From: Methanolacinia sp964465295
GTDB lineage: Archaea > Halobacteriota > Methanomicrobia > Methanomicrobiales > Methanomicrobiaceae
Direction of reading: 5' to 3'
Length of the DNA: 5,817 nucleotides
NCBI GenBank assembly: GCA_964465295.1
Contig: CAYXKC010000095.1
Location: forward strand, 1 to 5,817
Shown here: piece after piece, positions 1-5,807 of the stretch
How the letters are laid out: each line of letters begins with the position of its first letter
Position numbering within the stretch: position 1 is the first letter of the stretch
Notes under the pieces: generated by a model
What the model was told of the DNA's origin: nothing
Database searches by the model: none
What the model saw: only the letters and a program-made list of their open reading frames with translations
Made by a program: the position numbers and the translations under genes

Positions 1-42
1 TCGGGCTGCTCCGGAGGAGCTTATGCCTTTTTACAAATATAG
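1..42 (+). CDS. Possible 3' end of an upstream gene (13 codons, very tentative)
   Basis: Reading from base 1, thirteen sense codons (SGCSGGAYAFLQI) run to a TAG at 40-42. The stretch is clearly more GC-rich than the AT-rich DNA that follows, which fits the tail of a coding region cut by the window edge. Thirteen open codons are not significant alone, and I do not recognise the peptide. The same bases contain a short hairpin, GCTCC-GGA-GGAGC at 8-20. That hairpin also looks like a strong ribosome binding site (GGAGG) five bases before the ATG at 23. I do not accept that ATG as the ppcA start, for the reasons given under ppcA. Confidence 0.2.
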   Translation, partial: SGCSGGAYAFLQI

Positions 43-153
43 TAAGGTTATAAAATCAGTTCTGAAAGGTTTTATGTTTTTAAGGGAAAAAAACCCTGAT
101 TTTATTCGGTTGATAACCACCGAAAATATTTCATTATCAAAAACGAATCTGTA

Positions 154-185
154 TTGTCAACGTGTTTTAAAAAAAGGGTTGACAA
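154..185 (+). promoter_or_regulatory. Putative ppcA promoter: TATA-like stretch inside an inverted repeat
   Basis: TTGTCAAC at 154-161 and GTTGACAA at 178-185 are perfect 8-bp inverted arms separated by 16 bases. The spacer holds the AT-only run TTTTAAAAAAA at 165-175, centred about 27 bases before the ppcA ATG at 197. This matches the usual archaeal TATA-to-start distance, so the mRNA may be leaderless or nearly so, which would explain why no clear ribosome binding site precedes the ATG. The arms flank the box as a repressor or activator site would. An alternative box is GAAAATATTT near 122-131, which would give a leader of roughly 45 bases. The repeat is seen directly; the promoter role is inferred. 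Confidence 0.4.
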
Positions 186-196
186 GAGTATTTGCA

Positions 197-1666
197 ATGT
201 CAAAAGATTACAGCCATGTCCCTAGGTGCATGAGCACCCAGCATCCCGATAATGTTCATCCACCGTTCTTTGCCCAAAATCCCATACTTGAGGGTGAAGA
301 CGAAGTAGTAGAGGCATATTATGTATATTCAAACCTCGGTTGCGATGAGCAAATGTGGGACTGTGAAGGAAAAGAAGTCGATAGTTTTGTTGTAAAAAAG
401 CTACTCTCAAGATATAGTGATTATTTTAGGGAGAAACAGATTGGAAGAGAGAAATTTCTGACATTGAGAGTGCCAAATCCTGAAATCGAGCATACTGAAG
501 GAAAGATTTTGCTTGAGACTCTGGAAAGTATCCCCAGATCTTTTGATCTTGCAAATGTATTTTACAATAATGATTCCCCTCCGATATTTGAGGTAATCCT
601 GCCGATGACTTCTTCATTCGAATCGATCGACAACATCTACCAGTATTATCGTGATTTTGTTGTAGGGAAGAAGGATAAGCGTCTTGGCGGCAGGGACTGT
701 ACTGTAGCAGACTGGGTGGGCGATATACGACCGGAAAAAATTAATGTAATCCCTCTTTTTGAGGACATGAGAAGCATTCTTAATTCGGATAAGATACTCC
801 GCCGGTATATGGAAGGAAAGAGGCTTGACTACCAGAGGGTGTTCTTTGCCCGTTCCGATCCGGCAATGAATTATGGCTTAATCGGTGCAGTACTTCTGAA
901 CAAGATCGGCCTCTATAAAGCCGGTAAAGTTTCAGAAACGACCGGTGTTCCTGTTTTCCCGATCATCGGAGCGGGTTCTGCTCCGTTCAGGGGAAATCTC
1001 AGGCCCGATACAATCCGGCGGACACTTGCAGAATACCCCGGGGCATGGACCTTCACTGTTCAGTCGGCATTCAAATATGACTACCCCGCAGAAGATGTGC
1101 GAAAAGCTGTAGAAGAACTGAAAGAAGCGCCTGTAAACTCTGCACCTCCAATCTCGGAAGAAAGATGCATAGATATTATCGAACGCTACTCTGTGGAATA
1201 TAACAGGCACCTGAAAGAGCTTGCAGGGCTCGTCAACAGGGTCGCACCTTACGTGCCGCAGAGGAGGAAACGTAAACTGCATATAGGACTTTTTGGGTAC
1301 TCCAGGTCTTCCGGGGAGATCGAACTTCCAAGGGCAATCACCTTCACGGCGGCGATGTATTCCATCGGGGTACCTCCTGAGATTCTCGGCCTGTCTTCAT
1401 TAACAGAGAGAGATATGGAATATCTCCATGAAGTCTACGTGAACTTTGAACAGGATATCATCGATTCGCTGAGATACCTGAATCCTGAATCGCCCTATAT
1501 CCCCGAAGGAATAATGGAATTTGTGGATGATCATTTCGGTTTTGAAACGAACATGGATCATAAGAATATTGTGAATAAAATCATCGCCGATATAACAGAC
1601 AACAACTGCTTCGAGATGCAGAACGACATTCTTGCCGCTGCAGGAATCAGGAAATTTATAGGGTAA
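197..1666 (+). CDS. ppcA: Phosphoenolpyruvate carboxylase, archaeal type (PpcA)
   Basis: This cytoplasmic enzyme converts PEP and bicarbonate to oxaloacetate and phosphate (EC 4.1.1.31). In methanogens it feeds the incomplete TCA cycle for aspartate- and glutamate-family synthesis. The 489-residue product has the compact archaeal form, about half the length of bacterial/plant PEPC. Family landmarks visible are CMSTQHPDN (11-19), LGCDEQMWDCEGKEVD (47-62), RVPNPEIE (91-98), FFARSDPAMNYGLIGA (216-231), GAGSAPFRGNL (258-268), TFTVQSAFKYDYP (285-297) and LFGYSRSSGEIELPRA (365-380). I chose the ATG at 197 because the family normally starts a few residues before the CMSTQHPDN motif. The frame stays open upstream to an ATG at 23, but those 58 residues are Lys/Phe-rich, match nothing in the family and lie in AT-rich promoter-like DNA. 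Product identity is secure; the start is probable. The gene is monocistronic, ending in T-rich terminators and facing a convergent gene. Confidence 0.96.
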   Translation: MSKDYSHVPRCMSTQHPDNVHPPFFAQNPILEGEDEVVEAYYVYSNLGCDEQMWDCEGKEVDSFVVKKLLSRYSDYFREKQIGREKFLTLRVPNPEIEHTEGKILLETLESIPRSFDLANVFYNNDSPPIFEVILPMTSSFESIDNIYQYYRDFVVGKKDKRLGGRDCTVADWVGDIRPEKINVIPLFEDMRSILNSDKILRRYMEGKRLDYQRVFFARSDPAMNYGLIGAVLLNKIGLYKAGKVSETTGVPVFPIIGAGSAPFRGNLRPDTIRRTLAEYPGAWTFTVQSAFKYDYPAEDVRKAVEELKEAPVNSAPPISEERCIDIIERYSVEYNRHLKELAGLVNRVAPYVPQRRKRKLHIGLFGYSRSSGEIELPRAITFTAAMYSIGVPPEILGLSSLTERDMEYLHEVYVNFEQDIIDSLRYLNPESPYIPEGIMEFVDDHFGFETNMDHKNIVNKIIADITDNNCFEMQNDILAAAGIRKFIG

Positions 1667-1667
1667 A

Positions 1668-1726
1668 TTCTTTTTTTTAGATGAATGAGACAGATAGTTT
1701 GTTATTTTTTTGTTATCTGTTTTTTA
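1668..1726 (+). terminator. T-rich transcription terminator(s) after ppcA
   Basis: Directly after the ppcA stop the + strand carries TTCTTTTTTTT (1668-1678), then further T clusters around 1704-1711 and 1719-1726. Archaeal RNA polymerase terminates at oligo-T tracts without needing a hairpin, and tandem tracts are typical. No strong stem is visible here. The position between two convergent genes supports the role. Confidence 0.6.
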
Positions 1727-1745
1727 TCCATTTTTGATAAAACCT

Positions 1746-1753
1746 AAAAAAAA
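1746..1753 (-). terminator. Oligo-T terminator of the flippase-like gene
   Basis: A run of eight A on the + strand (T8 on the transcribed minus strand) lies about 50 bases beyond the stop of the minus-strand membrane-protein gene. It is the best oligo-T candidate for ending that transcript before it reaches ppcA. Together with the ppcA tracts it makes this 136-bp convergent gap a two-way terminator region. No supporting hairpin is evident. Confidence 0.5.
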
Positions 1754-1802
1754 TTAGCTTCACCAGATTTTATTCTGTAAATTAAAGATATTTATATGTG
1801 GC

Positions 1803-2864
1803 CTATTCCTTTCTTAACTGGCCGGCCTTTGCCAGCTGATCCCTGATTGCCTTCCTTACGACTTCCCGCTTGACTATTATGACAGTCCCGAAGATCCCGA
1901 GGAAGATGTTGAAGTAATAGAGTATGAGCCTCCAGAGGACCACGAATATTCCGACAATCGCCGACGGGACGAAAAGCGCGTAGAGAGATGTAGCCGAGAG
2001 TTCTGCAATACCCGAACTTCCGGGAGTCAGCGGGATCATCATTACAATCGCAATCAGGATCTGTGCGACAAAAGATTCGACGATATGCGGTCCTTCACCA
2101 AGACCCATGAGGATAAGCGAAGCGATAAAGAACTCCGAGAACCAGTAGAGAACTGTAAAGAAAGATCCCCATACAAGTCCACTCTTCGAATGGCTCACAT
2201 AATTCTTCATAGCCTTGTTGAAGTTGTCGACTTCTTCGTCAATCCCCTTCGTGAGCTTTTCGATCTTCTCCGCATGCCAGCGCTTTGTAAACCATCCCGA
2301 GACCTTTTTTATCAGGTTCTTTAAGAATTCTGGGTTTTTGACCGAATATACAAAAAGGATCACGAACCCGACGATCATAAGCCACATGAAAAGGAGAGGT
2401 ATTGTTATCGAGAGGCCGAGTTCTTCTGCGCCTATCCACAGGAGAAACATTGCCGCACCGCCGATTATGCCGAGCAGGATACCGTCGAGCACCCTCTCCA
2501 TGATAACTATTGCAGTTGCATCTCCTAAGGGGACATCGGCCCTGTAGAGCTCGTGGATCCTGACCGGTTCGCCTCCTGCCTGGGACGGCGTCACCGCTGC
2601 TATCAGGAGGTTTGCAAAGACCATATTCAGGCAGTGAAGGAAGGGAACCCTGTACCCGAGTGAGAGAGACATCATCTTGATTCTCATCGACCAGAAGCAC
2701 ATTGAGACCATATGGAGAATAAGGGCTGCAACCAGGAATTCAGGTTGTAATTTCTGGAGATAGGTAATCGTCTGGTCGTCTATTGTAAAATAGAGAACTG
2801 CCACAAGGACAATTAAACTGAATGCAATCGATACTGCAAGCCATTTCCATTGATTCCTGTCCAT
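1803..2864 (-). CDS. Flippase-like polytopic membrane protein, LPG-synthase-TM / UPF0104 family
   Basis: The 353-residue protein belongs to the family of the membrane half of lysylphosphatidylglycerol synthase (MprF) and of C-terminal domains such as that of AglD. I count about seven to eight hydrophobic segments, near residues 8-28, 41-60, 76-95, 117-144, 152-174, 229-255, 263-283 and 298-330, with a charged loop at about 176-226. Family signatures are TPSQAGGEPVR (92-102), ERVLDG (123-128) and TPGSSGIAE (280-288). There is no soluble aminoacyl-transferase or glycosyltransferase domain, so it is a stand-alone membrane unit. The substrate is unknown; the family is linked to moving or modifying lipids, including lipid-linked sugars in archaea. 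It starts at ATG 2862-2864, with AAGGAG about 15 bases upstream, farther than ideal. It has its own promoter and appears monocistronic. Family assignment is strong; function is open. Confidence 0.88.
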   Translation of the reverse strand: MDRNQWKWLAVSIAFSLIVLVAVLYFTIDDQTITYLQKLQPEFLVAALILHMVSMCFWSMRIKMMSLSLGYRVPFLHCLNMVFANLLIAAVTPSQAGGEPVRIHELYRADVPLGDATAIVIMERVLDGILLGIIGGAAMFLLWIGAEELGLSITIPLLFMWLMIVGFVILFVYSVKNPEFLKNLIKKVSGWFTKRWHAEKIEKLTKGIDEEVDNFNKAMKNYVSHSKSGLVWGSFFTVLYWFSEFFIASLILMGLGEGPHIVESFVAQILIAIVMMIPLTPGSSGIAELSATSLYALFVPSAIVGIFVVLWRLILYYFNIFLGIFGTVIIVKREVVRKAIRDQLAKAGQLRKE

Positions 2865-2903
2865 ATTAATATCCCAAATCTCCTTAAAAGTTTAGCACTG
2901 CCA

Positions 2904-2911
2904 GATATAAA
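2904..2911 (-). promoter_or_regulatory. TATA box for the flippase-like gene
   Basis: The minus strand reads TTTATATC here, close to the archaeal TATA consensus, preceded by a purine-rich AAAGG stretch that could serve as BRE. Transcription would start about 25 bases on, near 2880, giving a leader of about 15-20 bases before the ATG at 2864. The AAGGAG at 2880-2885 would then sit at the very 5' end of the message and might not act as a ribosome binding site. This is inference from spacing and consensus only. Confidence 0.5.
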
Positions 2912-2974
2912 CCCTTTAAGGTTTTAACGAATAAAAGCCGGATTTAAAATTCATGTGAAAGCAACCGCGATTAT

Positions 2975-3559
2975 CTATATGGTGAACAGCTTTCTGTCTC
3001 CTGTAATCGAAATAATTCCCATACGGACGCCTGCATCAAGCCAGCCGTAACCGTAGCTGAACTGCCAGAGCGCAGAAGAAAGGCCGCCTTCTGCTTCACC
3101 ATCTTTATACATGATTCCGGCCTTAAGGCAGCTCTCTGCCTCTGCGAAAATATCCTTCGCTGCTGAATACAGCGGGCTGCCGTGATCGGGTGCAGGACCT
3201 GAACCATCTATTGCGGATTCCAGCATCCTGCAGTATCTTCCAGTCTTCTCCTCCAGGTGTTCCCGGAGAGAGGAAGGAATTTCTTCATCGTATGCCGGCA
3301 TTATTAATCCCTCGTCAACCGTGCAGGAGATCATCCCCGTTCTGATGCCGGCATCGAGCCATCCGAGCCCGTAGGCATATGATGCCAGCCCGTTGACCGA
3401 ATCGCCGGATTCCATAAATGTTCCGCCGTCGTTGAGATAAGCGCATGCCATCTCGAGAATCTCACCTGAAGCCCTTGAGAGCGGAGTTCCTTTTGGGGAG
3501 CAGATGACGGAAGACTCAATCTTTTTTGCAAGCAGTATCCCTGCATCCTCTATCTTCAT
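2975..3559 (-). CDS. Protein with tandem DUF357-like repeats
   Basis: The 194-residue soluble protein holds two copies of one module. Copy 1 covers about residues 24-78 and copy 2 about 127-184. Both begin G(T/S)PL, continue with an Ala-rich helix, pass through a Gly/Asp-containing turn, and end in nearly the same block: GWLDAGIRTGMIS (66-78) and GWLDAGVRMGIIS (172-184). The block and the helical pattern match my memory of DUF357 (PF04010), a small archaeal family of unknown function. No catalytic motif, signal peptide or membrane segment is visible. A charged linker (about 92-118) separates the copies. The ATG at 3557-3559 overlaps the dphB stop as ATGA, so translation is probably coupled to dphB and the two proteins may be needed together. 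I cannot give a function; a role with DphB or in translation is only suggested by this linkage. Confidence 0.82.
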   Translation of the reverse strand: MKIEDAGILLAKKIESSVICSPKGTPLSRASGEILEMACAYLNDGGTFMESGDSVNGLASYAYGLGWLDAGIRTGMISCTVDEGLIMPAYDEEIPSSLREHLEEKTGRYCRMLESAIDGSGPAPDHGSPLYSAAKDIFAEAESCLKAGIMYKDGEAEGGLSSALWQFSYGYGWLDAGVRMGIISITGDRKLFTI

Positions 3560-4308
3560 AGTCCTGCAAACGCCTCAAGATATTCCTTCTCCATCATGTG
3601 AAGTTCTGCCGGCACAAGGAGTATATGGAGAGGCCCGCCGAAATCCGCAGATCTCAGTCTGTCCCCATCACCTGCAATAACTACCGGACTATCAGATCCC
3701 GCCCGCGCAATACCCACATATAACCCGGGTGGATCCTTTTGCTCTTTTTCCGCCATCTGCCCGATAATTTCTATCCCTTCATTGACCGTCATGAACCTGT
3801 CTGGTTTGATGTCAAGAAAAACGATTGTATGAAGGTTATCTTCGAGATTCTTCAGGATCGTCTCAAGAGGTGTCGTAGGGAACCATCCCTTCTCGGGATA
3901 GGGAACGGAACATGATTTTCCGAACCTGTAATTCTGAAGTCCTGAAAGCCCGCAGACGGCACTTTGAATGGATGAAGCGTGGATAATCGTAGTTTCAATA
4001 CCCATCTGTCTGGCGCGGATACGCAGGTCCGAATGAGTGGTTGAAACCATGGGATCCCCCCCCGTCAGGAAGACTGCATCGCCTTTTTCTGCCGCCTCAA
4101 GTATTCTCTCCGGCACGTTCTCTACATCATGGCGCCCGAGAATGGTGACTTTTTTTCCGTAAAAAAGCTCCATTTTTTGAATATCAGTTCCTGTAAGGCA
4201 TGAAGTGTAGGATTCAAGAAAAATTTCATCCGCCTCTTTTATGCGCTCAAAACCCTTTATTGATATATCTTTCTCATCAAATAGTCCCAGTCCGATGAAG
4301 TACAGCAT
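3556..4308 (-). CDS. dphB: Diphthine synthase (diphthamide biosynthesis methyltransferase)
   Basis: DphB (Dph5 in eukaryotes) uses S-adenosylmethionine to methylate the modified histidine of elongation factor 2, giving diphthine, the second step of diphthamide synthesis. The 250-residue length is usual for the archaeal enzyme. It shows the tetrapyrrole-methylase-like fold markers: GLGLFDEKDISIKG (6-19), EADEIFLESYTS (25-36), the SAM-site loop LTGGDPMVSTTHSDLRIRA (81-99), HASSIQSAVCGLSGLQNYRFG (110-130, the diphthine-synthase hallmark), PYPEKGW (136-142), ARAGSD (201-206) and a closing PLHILLVPAELHMMEKEYLE segment. The start is ATG 4306-4308, since the usual MLYFIGLGL terminus begins there; AAGGGGA lies a few bases upstream as a modest ribosome binding site. 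It is the first gene of a two-gene operon, its TGA overlapping the start of the DUF357-repeat gene. I see no missing motif. Confidence 0.96.
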   Translation of the reverse strand: MLYFIGLGLFDEKDISIKGFERIKEADEIFLESYTSCLTGTDIQKMELFYGKKVTILGRHDVENVPERILEAAEKGDAVFLTGGDPMVSTTHSDLRIRARQMGIETTIIHASSIQSAVCGLSGLQNYRFGKSCSVPYPEKGWFPTTPLETILKNLEDNLHTIVFLDIKPDRFMTVNEGIEIIGQMAEKEQKDPPGLYVGIARAGSDSPVVIAGDGDRLRSADFGGPLHILLVPAELHMMEKEYLEAFAGL

Positions 4309-4338
4309 ATTATGTCCCCTTTTTTTCCGGATTCAATT

Positions 4339-4350
4339 AGTATATATTTA
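4339..4350. promoter_or_regulatory. Shared AT-rich core of the divergent dphB / cis-prenyltransferase-like promoters
   Basis: The block AGTATATATTTA can serve both directions. On the minus strand it reads TAAATATATAC, placing a dphB start near 4317-4320 and a very short leader. On the plus strand TATATATTTA (4341-4350) would start transcription near 4370-4375, giving about a 70-base leader before ATG 4446. It may be two overlapping TATA boxes or one box used mainly in one direction; sequence alone cannot decide. Confidence 0.5.
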
Positions 4351-4380
4351 TGTAATAAAGGAAAAAAGAATTAGTTAGTT

Positions 4381-4401
4381 TGTGGTTGACTCTTAACCAC
4401 A
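4381..4401. repeat. 21-bp interrupted palindrome, possible operator or leader hairpin
   Basis: TGTGGTT (4381-4387) and AACCACA (4395-4401) are perfect 7-bp inverted arms around GACTCTT. In RNA, G-U and A-U pairs can extend the stem into the spacer, leaving a three-base loop. The element begins only about 10 bases beyond the predicted plus-strand transcription start, a common place for archaeal repressor sites, and would fall in the leader of the + gene. It would lie inside the coding region only if the unlikely TTG start at 4380 were used. Confidence 0.45.
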
Positions 4402-4445
4402 GACATACACCGAACGACAGGAATGTCTTTGGGGCATCAACTGAC

Positions 4446-5039
4446 ATGCTTATAAGGCGGTATTACGAAAGCAGGCTGAAGAAGGAGATTACAAATCTTC
4501 CTGAATCCGTATGCTTCATGCTGACTGATAAGGATGTCGCCGGTGCCCCGGAGAAAACCCATGAAGTGGCCCGCTGGTGCTGCGACCTGGGGATGAAACA
4601 TGTCACATTCCATATCGATACGGGCAATCCCGGGGGATTGAAATCTTTTCTGGAAAACTTAAGAGTGATATCACAATTTGCCCGCCTTACTCTCTGTTAT
4701 GAAGGCAAAGAAGAGGTTGCGGGTGAAGGCGCCGATGTTCTTGTTGCGGTCGGTGTCAGCGGAAGAGAGGAGATAGTCCGCTGTATACGGGGAATGGCGC
4801 AGGAAAAAGTCGATCCTGATGATATTGACGAGAAAATGATCGAATCCTACCTTAGATTCAGGTATGAGCCCGATCTGGTAATTAAAACAGGAGGCAGTCA
4901 CCTGACAGATTTTCTTATCTGGCAGTCGGTCTATTCCGAACTATTCTTCACTGATGTCAACTGGGATGAATTCAGGAAGGTTGACCTTCTCAGGGCACTG
5001 CGCGACTACCAGACCCGCAAGAGACGCTACGGCAGGTAG
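4446..5039 (+). CDS. Non-catalytic cis-prenyltransferase subunit, NgBR/NUS1-like
   Basis: The 197-residue protein is a paralogue of the cis-prenyltransferase encoded opposite it. It aligns without gaps over the first 30 or so residues (YYESRLKKEITNLPE against FYERRILMQCRHIPE) and again over the C-terminal third (DPDDIDEKMIES, PDLVIKTGG, FLIWQSVYSELFFTD, FRKVDLLRALRDYQ). The catalytic core is gone: the Asp of DGNRR aligns with Thr27, GNRR with DKDV, and the FSTEN region and next helices are about 29 residues shorter. The two diphosphate-binding Arg are Lys147 and Leu153. However, it ends RRYGR, an RxG motif. This pattern is that of the eukaryotic accessory subunit NgBR/Nus1, so I infer an accessory role in a heteromeric enzyme making polyprenyl diphosphate. 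Start: ATG 4446 fits the partner's N-terminus. TTG at 4380 or 4386 would add 20-22 residues with no counterpart and cover the palindrome. No good ribosome binding site is seen. Family is secure, role probable. Confidence 0.85.
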   Translation: MLIRRYYESRLKKEITNLPESVCFMLTDKDVAGAPEKTHEVARWCCDLGMKHVTFHIDTGNPGGLKSFLENLRVISQFARLTLCYEGKEEVAGEGADVLVAVGVSGREEIVRCIRGMAQEKVDPDDIDEKMIESYLRFRYEPDLVIKTGGSHLTDFLIWQSVYSELFFTDVNWDEFRKVDLLRALRDYQTRKRRYGR

Positions 5040-5800
5040 GAGTTCTCTATCCTGTTGCTGAATACCCTGATGCCCCGTAAGAGATCTATCTTCCTGAATA
5101 CCGGCCAGTAGGGTGCGCAGAAATAAACTGCAGATTCGTTACCGTTTGCAAGCCACGGGAGGAAATTGGATGTCCTTTTATCGTCACCTGTTCTGATTAT
5201 GAGGTCAACTGGCGGTATGTTTATTCCATGGTACAGGTGCGAAGTGATCAGTTTTTCATCTATGTCTTCCGGGTCCAGGCGGCCTTCTTTAGCCATCTTC
5301 AGGATATCCTTTGCGGCATGAAGGATCTCATTTCGTCCGCCATAGGCGAGAGCAAGGTTGATTGTAAAACGGTCATAGTCCTTCGTGATCTCTTCGACCT
5401 TCTCGATCTTTTCAAGCAGATCCTTTGGGACAAGGCTCCTGTCGCCAACCATCTGGAAACGAATCCTGTTTTCGTGGACTTCACTGTCGTTTAGAGTTTC
5501 AATCGCTTTCTCGGTGAAGAGGGAGAACAGTTCATTCTGTTCGTCTTCCGCTCTTTTGAAATTTTCAGTGGAAAAGCAGTATAGAGTGATGTGCCTTACG
5601 CCAAGGTCTCTTGACCATTCAAGCACCATCTTCGTTTTTTGTGCACCCATCCTGTGCCCTAATGAGACATCTATACCCTTCTCCTTTGCAAATCTCCTGT
5701 TTCCATCCTGGATAATTGCGATATGTTCGGGGATATGCCTGCATTGCATGAGAATCCGCCTCTCATAGAAGGATTCGATGATCTCGCCGGGCTTTTTCAA
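5027..5800 (-). CDS. uppS: Cis-prenyltransferase, catalytic subunit (UppS/DHDDS family)
   Basis: This enzyme adds isopentenyl units in cis to an allylic diphosphate, forming the long polyprenyl (in archaea dolichyl-type) diphosphate that carries glycans at the membrane. The 257-residue protein holds all catalytic motifs: DGNRRFA (32-38, Asp32 binding Mg-diphosphate), GHR (48-50), FSTENFKR (76-83), GGRNEI (154-159) and RTGDDKRTSNFLPW (203-216), with both diphosphate-binding Arg. As in archaeal homologues I recall, the WQ-AYAELYF block of bacterial UppS is replaced by ANGNESAVYFCAPYWP. The C-terminus is NSYLP, without the RxG found in homomeric enzymes, which suggests it needs a partner; the overlapping gene encodes one. 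The start is TTG at 5800, because GAGGTGA lies seven bases upstream and residues before DGNRR match the partner's N-terminus. Using the ATG at 5749 would lose the conserved FYERR helix. Its promoter is outside the window. The symbol reflects family, not product length. Confidence 0.93.
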   Translation of the reverse strand: MKKPGEIIESFYERRILMQCRHIPEHIAIIQDGNRRFAKEKGIDVSLGHRMGAQKTKMVLEWSRDLGVRHITLYCFSTENFKRAEDEQNELFSLFTEKAIETLNDSEVHENRIRFQMVGDRSLVPKDLLEKIEKVEEITKDYDRFTINLALAYGGRNEILHAAKDILKMAKEGRLDPEDIDEKLITSHLYHGINIPPVDLIIRTGDDKRTSNFLPWLANGNESAVYFCAPYWPVFRKIDLLRGIRVFSNRIENSYLP

Positions 5801-5807
5801 AGCGGTG

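Noticed and set aside
83..97. AGGG-A7-CCCT hairpin followed by T-rich DNA, a possible terminator of an upstream gene
   Set aside because: The four-pair stem with a seven-base loop is weak and the following T tract is broken; the upstream gene itself is uncertain.
108..120. GGTTGATAACCAC upstream of ppcA resembles the 4384-4400 palindrome (GGTTGA...TAACCAC), suggesting a common operator
   Set aside because: The arms are separated by three bases here and seven there, which would put the half-sites on different helix faces; two short matches are too few to claim a shared regulator.
932..1282. Minus-strand open frame of 116 codons inside ppcA
   Set aside because: It lies wholly antisense to a conserved part of ppcA, is rich in Cys, Arg and Phe in a pattern typical of reverse-strand reading, and has no recognisable motif or start signal.
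1786..1797. TATA-like GATATTTATATG on the + strand in the convergent gap, a possible antisense promoter for the membrane protein gene
   Set aside because: The whole gap is AT-rich, so such a match is expected by chance, and no transcript-like or coding feature follows it on the + strand.
2239..2700. Minus-strand open frame of 153 codons overlapping the membrane protein gene
   Set aside because: It is in a different frame on the same strand as a clear membrane protein; its Arg/Pro-rich low-complexity translation is a frame shadow.
4380..4445. N-terminal extension of the accessory cis-prenyltransferase from TTG 4380
   Set aside because: No counterpart exists in the aligned partner protein, there is no well-spaced ribosome binding site, and the segment contains the palindrome, so it reads better as leader DNA.
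5385..5768. Plus-strand open frame of 127 codons opposite uppS
   Set aside because: Ser/Phe-rich translation antisense to the conserved catalytic region of uppS, with no family similarity.
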